Below are positions 46,745 to 57,881 of a stretch of DNA of 64,000 nt, one piece after another. The stretch is from Brasenia schreberi. Lineage: Eukaryota; Streptophyta; Magnoliopsida; Nymphaeales; Cabombaceae. The notes below the pieces were generated by a model. The model saw nothing but the letters and a program-made list of their open reading frames with translations, made no database searches and was not told where the DNA came from. The position numbers and the translations under genes were made by a program. Within the stretch, counting starts at the first letter, position 1. Every line of letters begins with the position of its first letter. The stretch spans positions 9,189,001-9,253,000 of the forward strand of contig JAYKKT010000079.1 in assembly GCA_036023115.1 (NCBI GenBank). The letters are read 5' to 3'.

Positions 46745-47215
46745 AAATTGTTGCAACAACAACAATTAAGCATTTTCCCGTACTGGACGAGGTCAGTTAG
46801 ATGGATTCTTTGTTCCCATATAGTCCTATCTTATACCATGTTATCATCTCATACCATGTTAGCAGTTAACTCACAATAAGGTAGATCATTCTTTATAGTT
46901 TCTTTTCAATACTTTTGTGATCGTCTTCTACCTCTTTTAATACTTTCAAAATCTAGTTTTTCACACTTTCTTAAAGGTTCTTCTTTTGATCTTCTTTCTA
47001 TATGTCAAAACCATCTTAAACGATATTCTCTCATTTTGTCCTCTATTGGTGTCACTCCTAATATTTACCTTTTAACTTTAATGGTATTTTCTTATTACAA
47101 ATAATACCTGATGCTTTTAACCAATCAGCATTAATTATATGCGTATCATCTCCATCAATTCTTTCATAACTCAGAAAAATTGACCCTAGGAATTTAAAAC
47201 TTTCCTTTTGGGAAT
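46745..47215 (-). mobile_element. LINE 3' fragment, minus strand, internally deleted
   Basis: On the minus strand it reads FKFLGSIFLSYERIDGDD, then IICNKKIPLKLKGKY, then directly TPIEDKMREYRLRWF and KRGRRRS, and ends in a TTGTTGTTGTTGCAAC tail at 46751-46766. The join after LKGKY skips the segment that reads YRATIRL...YECW in the LINE at 36160-37905. No open frame remains. Confidence 0.8.
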
Positions 47216-48354
47216 GCAATTCCAAATTGTTGCAAAAATGAAGAAAATTAACAAGGAAGTGGAGATTTTACTATGATCTACCATTAGGGTCCAATGGCTT
47301 GCCGAGCTGAACAAGATGAGATGAGGTTATAGTTATTAGTTATATCTACCAAAAATGGGCAGAAGCTTAGATATTTAGAATCTTAGATAAATCGGCAACA
47401 TTAAGAACCACGCAGCTTGTTGATCACTAAAAACGTTAGTTTTCCAGTACACGATGCTAAGAGAATGAATGATCGGTGAGGGTTTTCGCTGACCAGTTTT
47501 CTCGATCAACTATCGCGTGCTAGTGGTTGTTCTAAGTTGGTTCAATGTGAGACTAAGTGCTTGTGTGTGTGCTTCTGCCTTGCCACCAATGCTAAGAGAC
47601 ATCTGAGGGGCCCTGGGGGCGCTAGGATTGGGTTTTGGTAGGAGTCAAGGTGTGCCGACACTAAGTAGGAATTGGAAACAAGTACTGGATGTCGGTAGAC
47701 TCATGATTTGGTCAACATGTTCTAAAAAGTGGTCTCTAAAGCATTTGGTGAAGGTGGGACTTGGTCAACAAGTGAGTTTTTCTACACGATTAAGGAGCTC
47801 GCCAATTGGTTTTGAGGTGGGTATCCAGTTCTGGTCTTGGTATTGGTGCTCAAAGCTTTAGGTTCTAAATTTAGGGCTTTATGAGGTATGGTTTGTATGT
47901 GTTATTAGGCTAGGTGGTATTTGGTAAAAGAGAATACGATTAAACATGGACGACGATGATATTTAATAGAAGATTAAACATAAACAAAGCGTAATATGAA
48001 CAAACTTGAAGGAAATCTAATCCTGATGCGAAGTCAAATGAAACTAATCCAAAGTAATTATTTAATAGGGATTTGTGCATGAATAAAACTATCAAAACCA
48101 TAATCTAATTATGCATGCATCAATTTAATTAAAAAAATGCATGCATGGTCGTTAGATCAATTTGAATCCTTGCAGAACCTAGAGCGCTAACTCAGGGGGC
48201 TCTAGCACCATCGCTGCTAGTGGGGAGTTCAACTCCCTTAGGGTGCATGTGTGTGTTAGGTTTTAGCCTCCTCCCATGCCCAAAAAAATTGAATCCGTGC
48301 ATAGATCCAATATTGGCAGTTTCTCGTGGATACGTTGAATGGGATTCAAACATG
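47216..48354. other. Intergenic region, no gene seen
   Basis: No supported coding frame or repeat boundary. Near 48185-48290 a box-B-like GGAGTTCAACTCCC follows a CTAACTCAGGGGGCTC stretch, perhaps another short SINE-like piece. Confidence 0.5.
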
Positions 48355-48794
48355 AGAGAGAGAAATAAAAATATATAGTGTTGTTGATAAAGGAGGGGCT
48401 TTAAACTACAAGATGGAAGTGGAGAGTTATTGAGAATAATTCGAAAAGATTGGTACCCTATTTGTTGTAAGGTCTATAAATAGGTATATATAATCAAAGA
48501 CGAGAAGCAAAAAAATCAATCATACAATTGCGATTCCTTTTTCTCTCTTTCTTAGGACTAGTAGAAACATAGTCTCCTTGTCTTCTCAAATACACCGAGT
48601 GTTTTACCTTTCTATGTAATCCCTATCGACAAACGAGATACTCACTATTAGATTCTCAAAGATCATTTCATCGCCTAACACCTTATCCAGTCTTTTCCCT
48701 CTTTGAGAACAAGGGTCTTTGGCACGCTTCTACATCTTCTGATATTCCAATTGAGTTTAATGTCCTCTACCATTTAAGTATGAAGATAGAAACA
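48355..48794 (+). repeat. Element I 5' LTR, right part (old)
   Basis: A CTATAAATAGG TATA box at about 48474 is followed 320 bases later by GAAACA at 48794 and a primer-site-like sequence. The left boundary of this LTR was not found. Confidence 0.4.
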
Positions 48795-48800
48795 TGTTTT

Positions 48801-48818
48801 TGGCATGCCCGGTGGAGC
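48801..48818 (+). promoter_or_regulatory. Primer binding site of element I
   Basis: TGGCATGCCCGGTGGAGC differs at two positions from the G site at 54868-54885. It shows that the old element I belongs to the same broad group. Confidence 0.55.
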
Positions 48819-48869
48819 ATACATTTGCATGTGAATTTATCCAATTTATGCATACTCAATATGGTAAAG

Positions 48870-49920
48870 TGTACTAGATGACATCTTCTAGCACTAACAC
48901 TAACCATTATTCATCACCATCACCCATTCATAAATCTTGAGTACCAGGCTCGAATGATCTAATGGGTCATCCACCAACCCAACAAAGAGAGAATGGGTTG
49001 GCTACGCCTCATGTTTAATTGAATGAAATGTTATCCTCAAAAGAGTATGATCATCAGTTAATGGTTGGTTGTAGGAGCCGTTTGGGGATCTTCAAATGGT
49101 GTTGTTTCGCAAGATGATATAAAAACCATGTCCATAATGATCACCAATCAATTGTCTACTATTTGAGATCAAGATATACTCCCCAACAAAAAAAGATAGG
49201 CTACAAATGTAGCCACCAAAGTGACATTCGAGCATGGGCTGATGTTCGATACTTATATAGGAAGTCAGAAAGTCCCAAGAACTTTTGTAGCTTGAGGACT
49301 TGATTTATAATATAGGTGAGTTGATATCACTTGGCAATCACTTGAGTTTTCAGTTATGATCTTGTCTTTTCAAGCTACAGGCACTAACGAGCCTTATGTT
49401 AACTTCAAGACTAGTTAGTATGCCGGGAGGCACATACCAAGTCTAGGGACATATCCAGGATCTTATCCTATGGTACCATCAGCTGCTCCAAGCTTCATGA
49501 CTGCCCAAGCAAAGGTAGGTTTCCTGCCACCTTCATAGCAACCGGTTTCTCCACAACATTCAACACATTAACTTGAAGTGTCGTCATTTCAACCTTATTA
49601 GGTACTGCTCCAACCAACACACCATCGATTTACATTTGGCAATCAAATGTCACATCAATCCCTAGAGTTAGAAGATGCACCAATAAACCATGATCTGTTT
49701 AGACTTGGTTTAGAGCACATCTTGTTTTGAGCTCGAAACACCCGATGCTGAAGTTGATCATAAGCTATACCCTCAATGGGTTGATAGGCTTGTGCCAATT
49801 CCTGGATGTTTCAAAGACAAGTTTACTATATTTTTGAAACAAGATGGTAAATATCTAGGGTTGCATTTGACTTGATTTACTCTTGAGTGTGAAGAATTAG
49901 GTGATAGTGAGTTTCACAAA
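48870..49920 (+). pseudogene. Element I gag-like remnant
   Basis: Scattered fragments only. The best is near 49755-49920, YPQWVDRLVPIPGCFKDK then ECEELGDSEFHK, resembling the start of the gag domain of plant Ty3/gypsy elements. Stops interrupt it throughout. It is cut at 49920 by the LTR of element F. Confidence 0.45.
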
Positions 49921-51721
49921 TGTAAACACCCAAAAATATTCAAAAGATTTTTTTAGAATTTTTGCCTTTTTAAGGAAAATTATGATTGTGAGTCCTTTAA
50001 GGTTTTTTAACAAAGACACCTTAAACGAACCCATTTCTATGCCAAAATTTTGTAAGAACCCCAAAATAAGGGTACTTTAAACCCAATTGAAAAAAATCAA
50101 ATTTTGACAAAAATAAAAAATGTCCACTCTGCCCTAAGAACGAGATTTTGTTGTTTCAAATGATTTTCTTCAAAAAAAGAATTGAAAAGGCTAAAATAAG
50201 ACATCAGGAACCAAACCCGCAAAATGTTTGCAAAATGACCATTTTACAAACTTATAAAACATTTGAAATTCAAAAAGATAAACAAACAAGTCCAAAACAT
50301 GATGGACTCGCCAGAGGATAGTCTTACACTAGGAGGCCCTACACCCATCCAAGAGTTAAAGCGGTATGAGACCCTACAGAGGGTTAAAGCAGTCTGAGAT
50401 CCTATACCAATCAAAGGGTTAAAGCAGTTCGAGACCCTATACCTATTAAAGGGTTAAAGCAGCCAAAACAATAAAACACTAACTCACGGAGCGAAAATGA
50501 GTCACTCATGCAAACAACATTAAGGATGAAACTCAGTTGTTAAATTTCATTATCCTACAAGAAATGATTTTAAAGAATCAAAAGGAAACATTTGAAAACA
50601 TTAAATAAAATCTTACCTGAAAAGAGACTGGATCAAGCAGAGCAGAATCTCATGAGGCTATCCTTGCTATGATGAAAAAGCAAACTCTTAGTTGATGAAG
50701 AAAAAATCAAGATGCACATGCAATCAACCCAAACCAAATCAAACCAAGTCAAGATGAGCACATAATCAAACCCAATTCAAGTCAAGATGGGTACACTATG
50801 AAACCCAAAAATCAAGTTAAGATGGATTGCACGAGGCAAACCCAAATCAAATCCAGACAAGCTACACATGAGTCAAGCCCAACTCAAATCAAGCCTAACT
50901 CAAGCCAAAACAGGTTGCACATGATCAAGCCCAATTCAAGTCCAAATGGGCTACACATGATCAAGCTCAAATCAAGCCTAACTCAAGCCAAAACAGGTTG
51001 CACATGATCAAGCCCAATTCAAGTCCAAATGGGCTACACATGATCAAGTTCAAATCAAGCTAAAACCAAGTCAAAGGGGCTAGCCAGACAACTGGTTTAA
51101 GACAAACCAAAGTGAGACAAGCATCAAGTAAGGCGAGCTTGATCGAGCCAAGGTGGGTGGACCAACATAGGACCCAACCACAAAGCAAGATTTGATCAAG
51201 CCAAAGGAGGTTGAGCTACGTTACATGACCAACCTAGACTAAACCAATACATGTTGCGCCAAGGTCGAGCTGCACCTACACCACACCAAACAAAAGCCGA
51301 CTGCAAGGTGCCTACAATGGGTTGCACCAAGAGGGACATGGCTAGCTTTGACCAGGCCATGTGACACCCATGTGACTAGCAAAAAATGGGTTGGGTTGGG
51401 TCCAATTTGGATCAACAAAGGGCCAGTCTAAACCATGGAAGACTCTAGAGAGATTCCAAAGAATATGCTTGGCCTAGAGAATTCTCAAGAGCTCTATAAA
51501 TATCAACCTTGGGCTGGATTTCAAGGGAGGCCAATTAGAGAGAAAATCAGCAAAAAAGAAAAGAGAGAAAAGAGAGGTGAAAGAGGGAATAAAGAGGCAT
51601 CCAAGGAGGGAGCAACCCAACGAATCGCCAACCAAGGGAGAAGCCACCCAAGCAAAAAATGCCCAAGTTTTCCCTTTTCTTCATTTTCCCATTTCCTTCA
51701 TTTGTAATTCTTTGGGTCCTT
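49921..51721 (+). repeat. LTR F, left part, interrupted by element G
   Basis: Starts TGTAAACACCCAAAAATATTC inside the gag remnant of I. It has short repeats of GGGTTAAAGCAG units (about 50335-50470), an 83-bp tandem repeat (50884-51060), a CTCTATAAATATC TATA box near 51493 and a purine-rich leader. It is cut at 51721 where the LTR of G starts. The remainder should lie beyond the right edge of the window. Confidence 0.65.
50884..51060 (+). repeat. 83-bp tandem repeat in LTR F
   Basis: TCAAATCAAGCCTAACTCAA starts at 50884 and 50967, and TCAAATCAAGCT at 51050, each 83 bases apart. The two full copies are nearly identical. Related single AATCAAG/CACATGA pieces precede them from about 50700. Confidence 0.85.
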
Positions 51722-54700
51722 TGTAAATACCCCAAAATCCCACGATTTCTCAAATCACCTGGTTTTGCAAAAGCAGCCCCAAAGGGCTATTTTGAGTCTG
51801 GAAACCCAGGAGCCTTCCAAGCAACCCTGTACATATGTTAAAACTATATATGTTTTAAAATATATGTTATACAGTTTTAAAACCTTTAAAAAGGTATTTT
51901 GAAACCCCGAAAAGCGACTTGACCTGATGAAAGCAAGACCGAAGAAGCAAAAGAGAGCTCAAAACCGGAGCATATTTCAAGCCCGGCACATCAACTCTCG
52001 TATCAGAATCATCTCCAAAATCTCGGACATCCAAGCCCCTGTTATCAATAAATTCGTTAAAATGATCTCCAGAAGGTGAGAAAAAGAGCAGACGACAATG
52101 TTGGCGAAGACCCAAAGCAAGACGGAGTACTGATGCTGTCAGCCCCGCATAAACCATCCATTTCGCAATACCATGAAGGAGTCAGAAAATCAGATTTGGA
52201 TCGGATCTGGACCATATATATCCAGATCCAAATCCAAACATACATCTGGATTTGGATTTGGATCCAAAGATCCAATCTAATATCCACATCCATGGCCCAC
52301 ATCACCTTCTCAAAAATGGAGGTGGGGCCCACAAAGAATTCACGTGAAAAGCTTGGGAAGAGAGAGAATGGGGGATAAAGTATGAGTGAGAAAGTTGGTG
52401 GGTTGGACTTTTGTGTCAAGTTTTGGGTTAATCATGTGGGTTTATAAGAGTGTGGGTTTAAGCTTGTATGCACCAACACCTAACCTAGGGTTGCACCAAC
52501 ATGAACCTGGCTGCAACTAGGTCCATGGATCAAGGCCAAGGGGATGCTACTAAAACCTAGCCCTGAACTAACCCACCTCACCTAGCCATTCCCCCCTAAA
52601 CCTGACCTAATCCTAGCCACCCTCACCCAAAACCACCCTAACCATACCTAGCCGACCTCACCTAGCTCACCCCACCTAACTAGACCACCTAGACCCTAGC
52701 TAGACTAAACCTAATCCCACCTTAACCCACCTAATTAGCCCCTAACCCTTAATTCCCAGCCACCCTAACCGACCTACCCAAACCACCCACCTAGCCGACC
52801 TACCCAAACCACCCCACCAGCCCACAACATCCTAAATATTTACCCCAAAACCACCCCAACAGACCCCAACCCATGCCTATAAACCCCCCCCTTTTGGGGC
52901 GGGTTTTGGGCGGATCTTGGGTAGCTCTCAGCCCTCTCTCTCCTCTCTCACCAGCTCTCTCTCTCACCCATTTCACTCCCATCAATCCCCAGCAGCGCCA
53001 CCATCCACTGTTGCTCCACCCGACTACCCTTCCACTCGGCTGCCATCTGCACTTCACACCTAATTGCACCCTTCCACTCGGCTGCCACCTTCTTCCAGCT
53101 GCCACCTCCTTCCACCACCTCTGGCCACCACCATAGCAATCACCTCCGGTTAGTACCCCCATCTCAGCCCTATCTAACATCTCTTCCACTCCCCCTCTTA
53201 CCCAGCCACACCATCCATCACCCGCCACTGCTGCACCCTAGCCATCTCCCCTTACACCCGGCCACTTCACACCCCACATCATCACCTTCCCTCAGCCACC
53301 CATCTCAGCCCCTAGCTAAGCCTTCACCCTCAACCTGCCACCACCTATGTAACACCCTAACCTGCCCCAACTCGCTCAACATCCCCATTTGCTGCAAATA
53401 CCACCCGGCCTTCATCAAGGCACCCACTCGGCTAAGACCTACTTGGTGCCCATACGCACCAAAGGAGCTCCCCTTCGGCTGTCCAAGGCGACTCACTAGG
53501 CCAAAGCTAAGCAAGTCACACCCGGACCAGCTATACATAAGTGCCTAACTCGGTCCTTGTTATGAACTTGCTTACATTTGATTAAATTTGATACGGGGTT
53601 GTAATAATGGAGCGTTGTCTCCCCCCGCTTGTAATAATGTGGTTTGGCACACCCACACACACGTGCACTTGAGCCTATTCCGCTCTTAGCTGCACACAAT
53701 TATAGCACATACACGGGCCTAATCAGCCCTTAAGATATAGTTATACCTATATGTTTTAAGTTGCGTGGGTTTTAATTAAGTTGTGTGTGTTGTCTTTCAA
53801 TTTCCACACTCACACACATTGAGCTTTCACTCTTATTCCCAAGACCCTAGTAAGGGCCGTATTGCAATTTCCCTTGGGCATTTTAATTCAAGTTGTGTGT
53901 GTGGTCTTTCAATTTCCACACTCACACACATTGAGCTTTCGCTCTTACTCCCAAGACCTTAGTAAAGGCCTTATTGCAATTTCGTTTTGGGTGTTTAAAT
54001 TCAAGTTGTGTGCATAACATTTCTATTCTACACTCACACACAATAAGCTTTCGCTCTTACTCTGAAGACCTTAGTCAAGGCCTATTGCAATTATATTTGG
54101 GTTTCATTACAAGTCATGTGAGTTGTCTTTCAATATACACACAACATCCACGTACACGTTGGCGACCTTCGGGCCCATATATATTATAAGTATTTCCCTT
54201 CGGCTATGTCTTTAAGATTTGGGTTTTAAGGTTCAGCTGTGTGCGTAGTCTTTCCATATATACACTACACACACTTGCACAATTGAGCCTTTCCGCTCTT
54301 AAGATATAGCCATATTTCCCTTTTGCAAATTTACATTAAGTCATTTCCCTTCCGTATTGTCTTTCAAATTTGGGTTTTCCCTTTGGAGTTGTGTGAGTTT
54401 GCATTGCATATACGCCATACCACGAGTTAGGACACATATTGTATCAAAGCAAGCCCCACACTCCCACTCAAAAAATCGCCCAACTTAGGTCACTTATGCA
54501 CACACCTAGTTGGCCCTAAAAAAACTTAAAAAGAAAGACATAGGCACGTTCAAATCCCATGTGTAATAAAATTTGCAATCGTACATACAAAGCCCCAAAC
54601 ACTTCGGGTATTTTTCAAAGAGGTTTAGACTTTAAAAGACTTTGCCAAGCGTACAGACTGACCCTTGCGCATCGGTGCAAGAAGGTCTGCGACGAAAAGA

Positions 54701-54863
54701 GCTCACTTGCTTACAGTCGCCCCAATAGAAGTTAGATGTCAAAAACTTTCTTAGCTAGCTTAAGCAAGCTAGCTGGCACGCCCTTTTGTTAAATACGACT
54801 TAGACACATAAAAAGGTTCGCTTTAGGCCTAAGAACCAGAAGTGAGGATTTTCTGTGTCTACA
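51722..54863 (+). repeat. Element G 5' LTR (about 3.1 kb)
   Basis: TGTAAATACCCC start and TGTGTCTACA end. It has the inverted repeat (52195-52238), CCTAA-rich block (52545-52850), TATAAA (52878-52883) with CCCCCCCC/GGGGCGGG hairpin, ATAAGT where others have GTAAGT (about 53537), diverged repeats (53780-54100), the U5 hairpin near 54650 and an AGCTAGCTTAAGC palindrome near 54755. By eye it differs from the 3' LTR at 62824 by a few percent, mostly transitions. The five bases before it are TCCTT (51717-51721), the predicted target duplication. Confidence 0.88.
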
Positions 54864-54867
54864 GATT

Positions 54868-54885
54868 TGGCACGCCCGGTGGGAC
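54868..54885 (+). promoter_or_regulatory. Primer binding site of element G
   Basis: TGGCACGCCCGGTGGGAC, four bases after the LTR end. Confidence 0.65.
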
Positions 54886-55006
54886 CTGGGCCTTGTGCAG
54901 AGTCATTTCATGTAGAAAAACCTCATGAAATTTTTTTTCTAAAGTGTTTTAACTTTGTTTATTGCATTTTCATACTTAGGATTTGTTTTGAAAAGTATAT
55001 TGAAGC

Positions 55007-57856
55007 ATGTCGAGGCCAGGCTCCCAAGAGGTATCTAGCCATGGCTCCTGCGCATCAAGTTCTCAATCTCGAAAGTTTTCGAAAAAACAAGAGATTGAAG
55101 ATTTGAGAAGGGACTTCAAGGCCAAAATCGCCGCTCTTAGCCAAGAGGCTGAAGCAGGCGATTCATGTTCGTCCAATGGCGAACCAAAGAACAAGAAGAA
55201 ATTTGAAAAACCTCACAAACACAAGGAGACTTCCGCGATGGAAGGTAACCAATACCACGAGTCCTTCACACACAAGGACCGTAAAGCCCTACTGCAGTTG
55301 CTGAGAGGGCAAAATAAAGAGAAAAGGAGCTACGCCCTGTTTGATTTCTTGCCTGTGGACTATGAAATAGACAGTGATGATGAAATACCAAACTTCTATC
55401 AGTATGATGGCATGGGAGACCCTAGGTCTCACTTGCAGCTTTTCTCTCGTCGAGCCCATAAGAAAAAGGACTCGATGAAATGGGTGTATTGGTTCCCTCT
55501 GTCCCTCAAGGGCACAGCTGCCAAATGGCTGGCTTCCTACGATCTTAGCCAATTTGCAACTTTTGAAGAGTTAGCGAACTGCTTTATGCAGAGATTCTCG
55601 CATAACGTAGAAGTCACGCCGACTTTAAACATCTTGAGGGATACAAAACAAGGTGTGAACGAGGACGTACATACGTTCATCGTTCGTTGGATGTCTCTCT
55701 TGGGTCAAGTGCGAGAGCCCATATCAGAAGGATGTGCAATCATGCTCATCCTAGATAATTTTAGAAATGAGTTGAAAATCCTTCTCTCACTTCATGAAAT
55801 CTCGACTTTCCATAAGTTAATAAAGAAAGCATCCCTTTTCGAAACGAATTTGGAAATGGGGGTGTATGACCACTTATGGAAAGGAAATCCTATTTCGAAA
55901 ACTCGCTTGGAAAAGCCCATCACTTATGGGCCATCCACTGCGGACAAAGGGGCAAAACCCCATAAAATTGCCAATGTCCGGGTGGATCCAAGCCCGGCAA
56001 GTGCTTCAAGAGCTTTTGAAAAACCTGAAAATAAAAAGGAGAGGAGTTTTCAAAAGCCCTTCGAAAGACAGGAGTATACTCCGCTGGGGCAACCTGTGTC
56101 GGAGGTCCAAGACCTCCTACTTGCCCAAGGCATGATCGAACTCCCCGAGATTCCCGAGGGAGTCACTTCGAAGGGAGGGTTTTTAAACAAGTTCTACAAG
56201 TATCATCGGCTCAAAGGCCATGATACAAGGCGGTGCTTCTCCCTCCTTAATAAAATTGAGAACTTGATAGCAGAAGGCCGGCTCCAGGTCGTTGAAGAAC
56301 CTGAGTCTACCCAAGCTATCTTCAAAGAACCCTTCCCCAAGCACGCAAGTACCAGTGAGAAGGGAAAAGAGGTATGTGCTCTTATAATTTCAAAGAATCT
56401 AGCGCATGCATGTAAGTCTGGTTTATCTACTTGTGCGTCTACTCTCATACTTTATAAGAAACCCACCCAAGTAGTCATCCGGGGACCACCAAGAGTTCCG
56501 TCCCCGGTTAAACCAGTTTTAACCATTCAAGGTGCTCCAAATCTCTCGATTAGAGCCATGATTAGTACGAAACCTAGGTTGATCATGGGGGAGGTGACAA
56601 GATCCGGGAGGATCTACCAACCCCCACATCTACAAAGTGCTAAAAAGGTGGTCAGTGTGCCTGGCCTCTCAAAAGCATGTATTCCTAGAGTTCCGTAAAA
56701 AACGAACAAAGAAAATGTCGTTTTGAAGGTGTATGATTTTGAAAACCATCTTTCAAAGATTCCTACCAATATGTCTATCCTAGAGCTAATACAAACTTCG
56801 CCTAGGCATAGACTAGTGTTAGAGAAAATTCTAGAAAGAGCAAGGGTTAGTTCGAACATTACCCCTGAATCTTTGTCCAAACAAGTGGCCTCTATAGGAG
56901 CAAAGACGCCCATCGTATTCTCGGAAGACGATGTAGATAGACCCTACGAAGCCCATAACCAGGCCCTACATATCAAGGTGGTTCTAAATAACCACTCTCT
57001 GGATAGGTGCCTTGTTGATGGGGGAGGAGGGCTCAACATCCTTCCACTTCATGTGGCGAATCAAATCGGAGTCACCTTGACATCCGTTCATCCAAGTCCC
57101 ATCGTTATCACTAGATACGATGAGAATGCATCTAGACCCATAGGATCTATCGAACTCCCCATGGAAATGGGAGGGATAGCACACACGAGGGTGTTCCTGG
57201 ACATCCACCCCCATTATAACCTATTGTTGGGAAGGCCTTGGATACACAACTTGTGCGTTGTGCCGTCCACCTTCCACAGGTGTGTCAAGATCCCTTTCAG
57301 GGACAAAGTCGTTGTGATCCTAGGAGAGAGTCACCCTCAACTTCAGGGGGTCATAAATTCCCCCTACTTGTCAAGCTCCCAGACCCATGACGTAAAACTG
57401 GGGCAAACTATGCTTGAGCCACCAAGGCTCATATTGAACAACCCTAGGAAGGTCGTGTATGTGAAGGGGCCGCCCAAAGCTGGCCCCCTCAAGGTTCTGA
57501 CACTTCTAGGAAGACCCAAGAATCCCTTATTTCCAAAACCCCTGGATAAGAAGCCCTATGTGCACGACATAGACGACAGCAAGTTCCAGGACCATGATTT
57601 GTATTCAAACTTCTCCAAAAACAAAAAATCATGGAACATGCTGTTAAACATGGGCTATGTGCCTTATAAGAGTCTAGGGGCACAAAATCAGGATCTCCTA
57701 GAACCCATACCTCCTAGGGCTAATCCAAGCCGATATGGGATCGGCTATACTCCCAAAATACCACCAGAGCTACCCCCTGTGACCACTTGGGTCAAGGGTG
57801 CCCTGGAGCCTACCCTAGAAGAAACCTACGATTTAGACCTCCTATTCCGAGTCTAA
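55007..57856 (+). pseudogene. Element G gag-protease ORF1 with G-patch-like tail; one stop codon
   Basis: Starts MSRPGSQEVSSHGS and stays in one frame to TAA at 57854-57856 (950 codons), interrupted only by TAA at 56696-56698. Gag domain: about 55480-55740 (WVYWFPLSLKGT; CFMQRFSHNVEV). Zinc-knuckle-like KYHRLKGHDTRRC: about 56200-56240, with the first Cys replaced by Tyr (FYKYH). The position after EGRL is CAG, not TAG as in B and D2. Protease-like CLVDGGGGLNILPLHVA: about 57009-57060. G-patch-like MGYVPYKSLGAQNQ ... GIGYTPK: about 57650-57760. It is the best-preserved ORF1 in the window. Confidence 0.9.
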
Positions 57857-57881
57857 CACGTAGTGTTTTCCCTTTGTAGGT
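57857..57881 (+). promoter_or_regulatory. ORF1-ORF2 junction with splice-acceptor-like sequence (G)
   Basis: GTTTTCCCTTTGTAG ends at 57879 and ORF2 ATG is at 57882, in the +1 frame relative to ORF1, as in D2. Confidence 0.45.
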
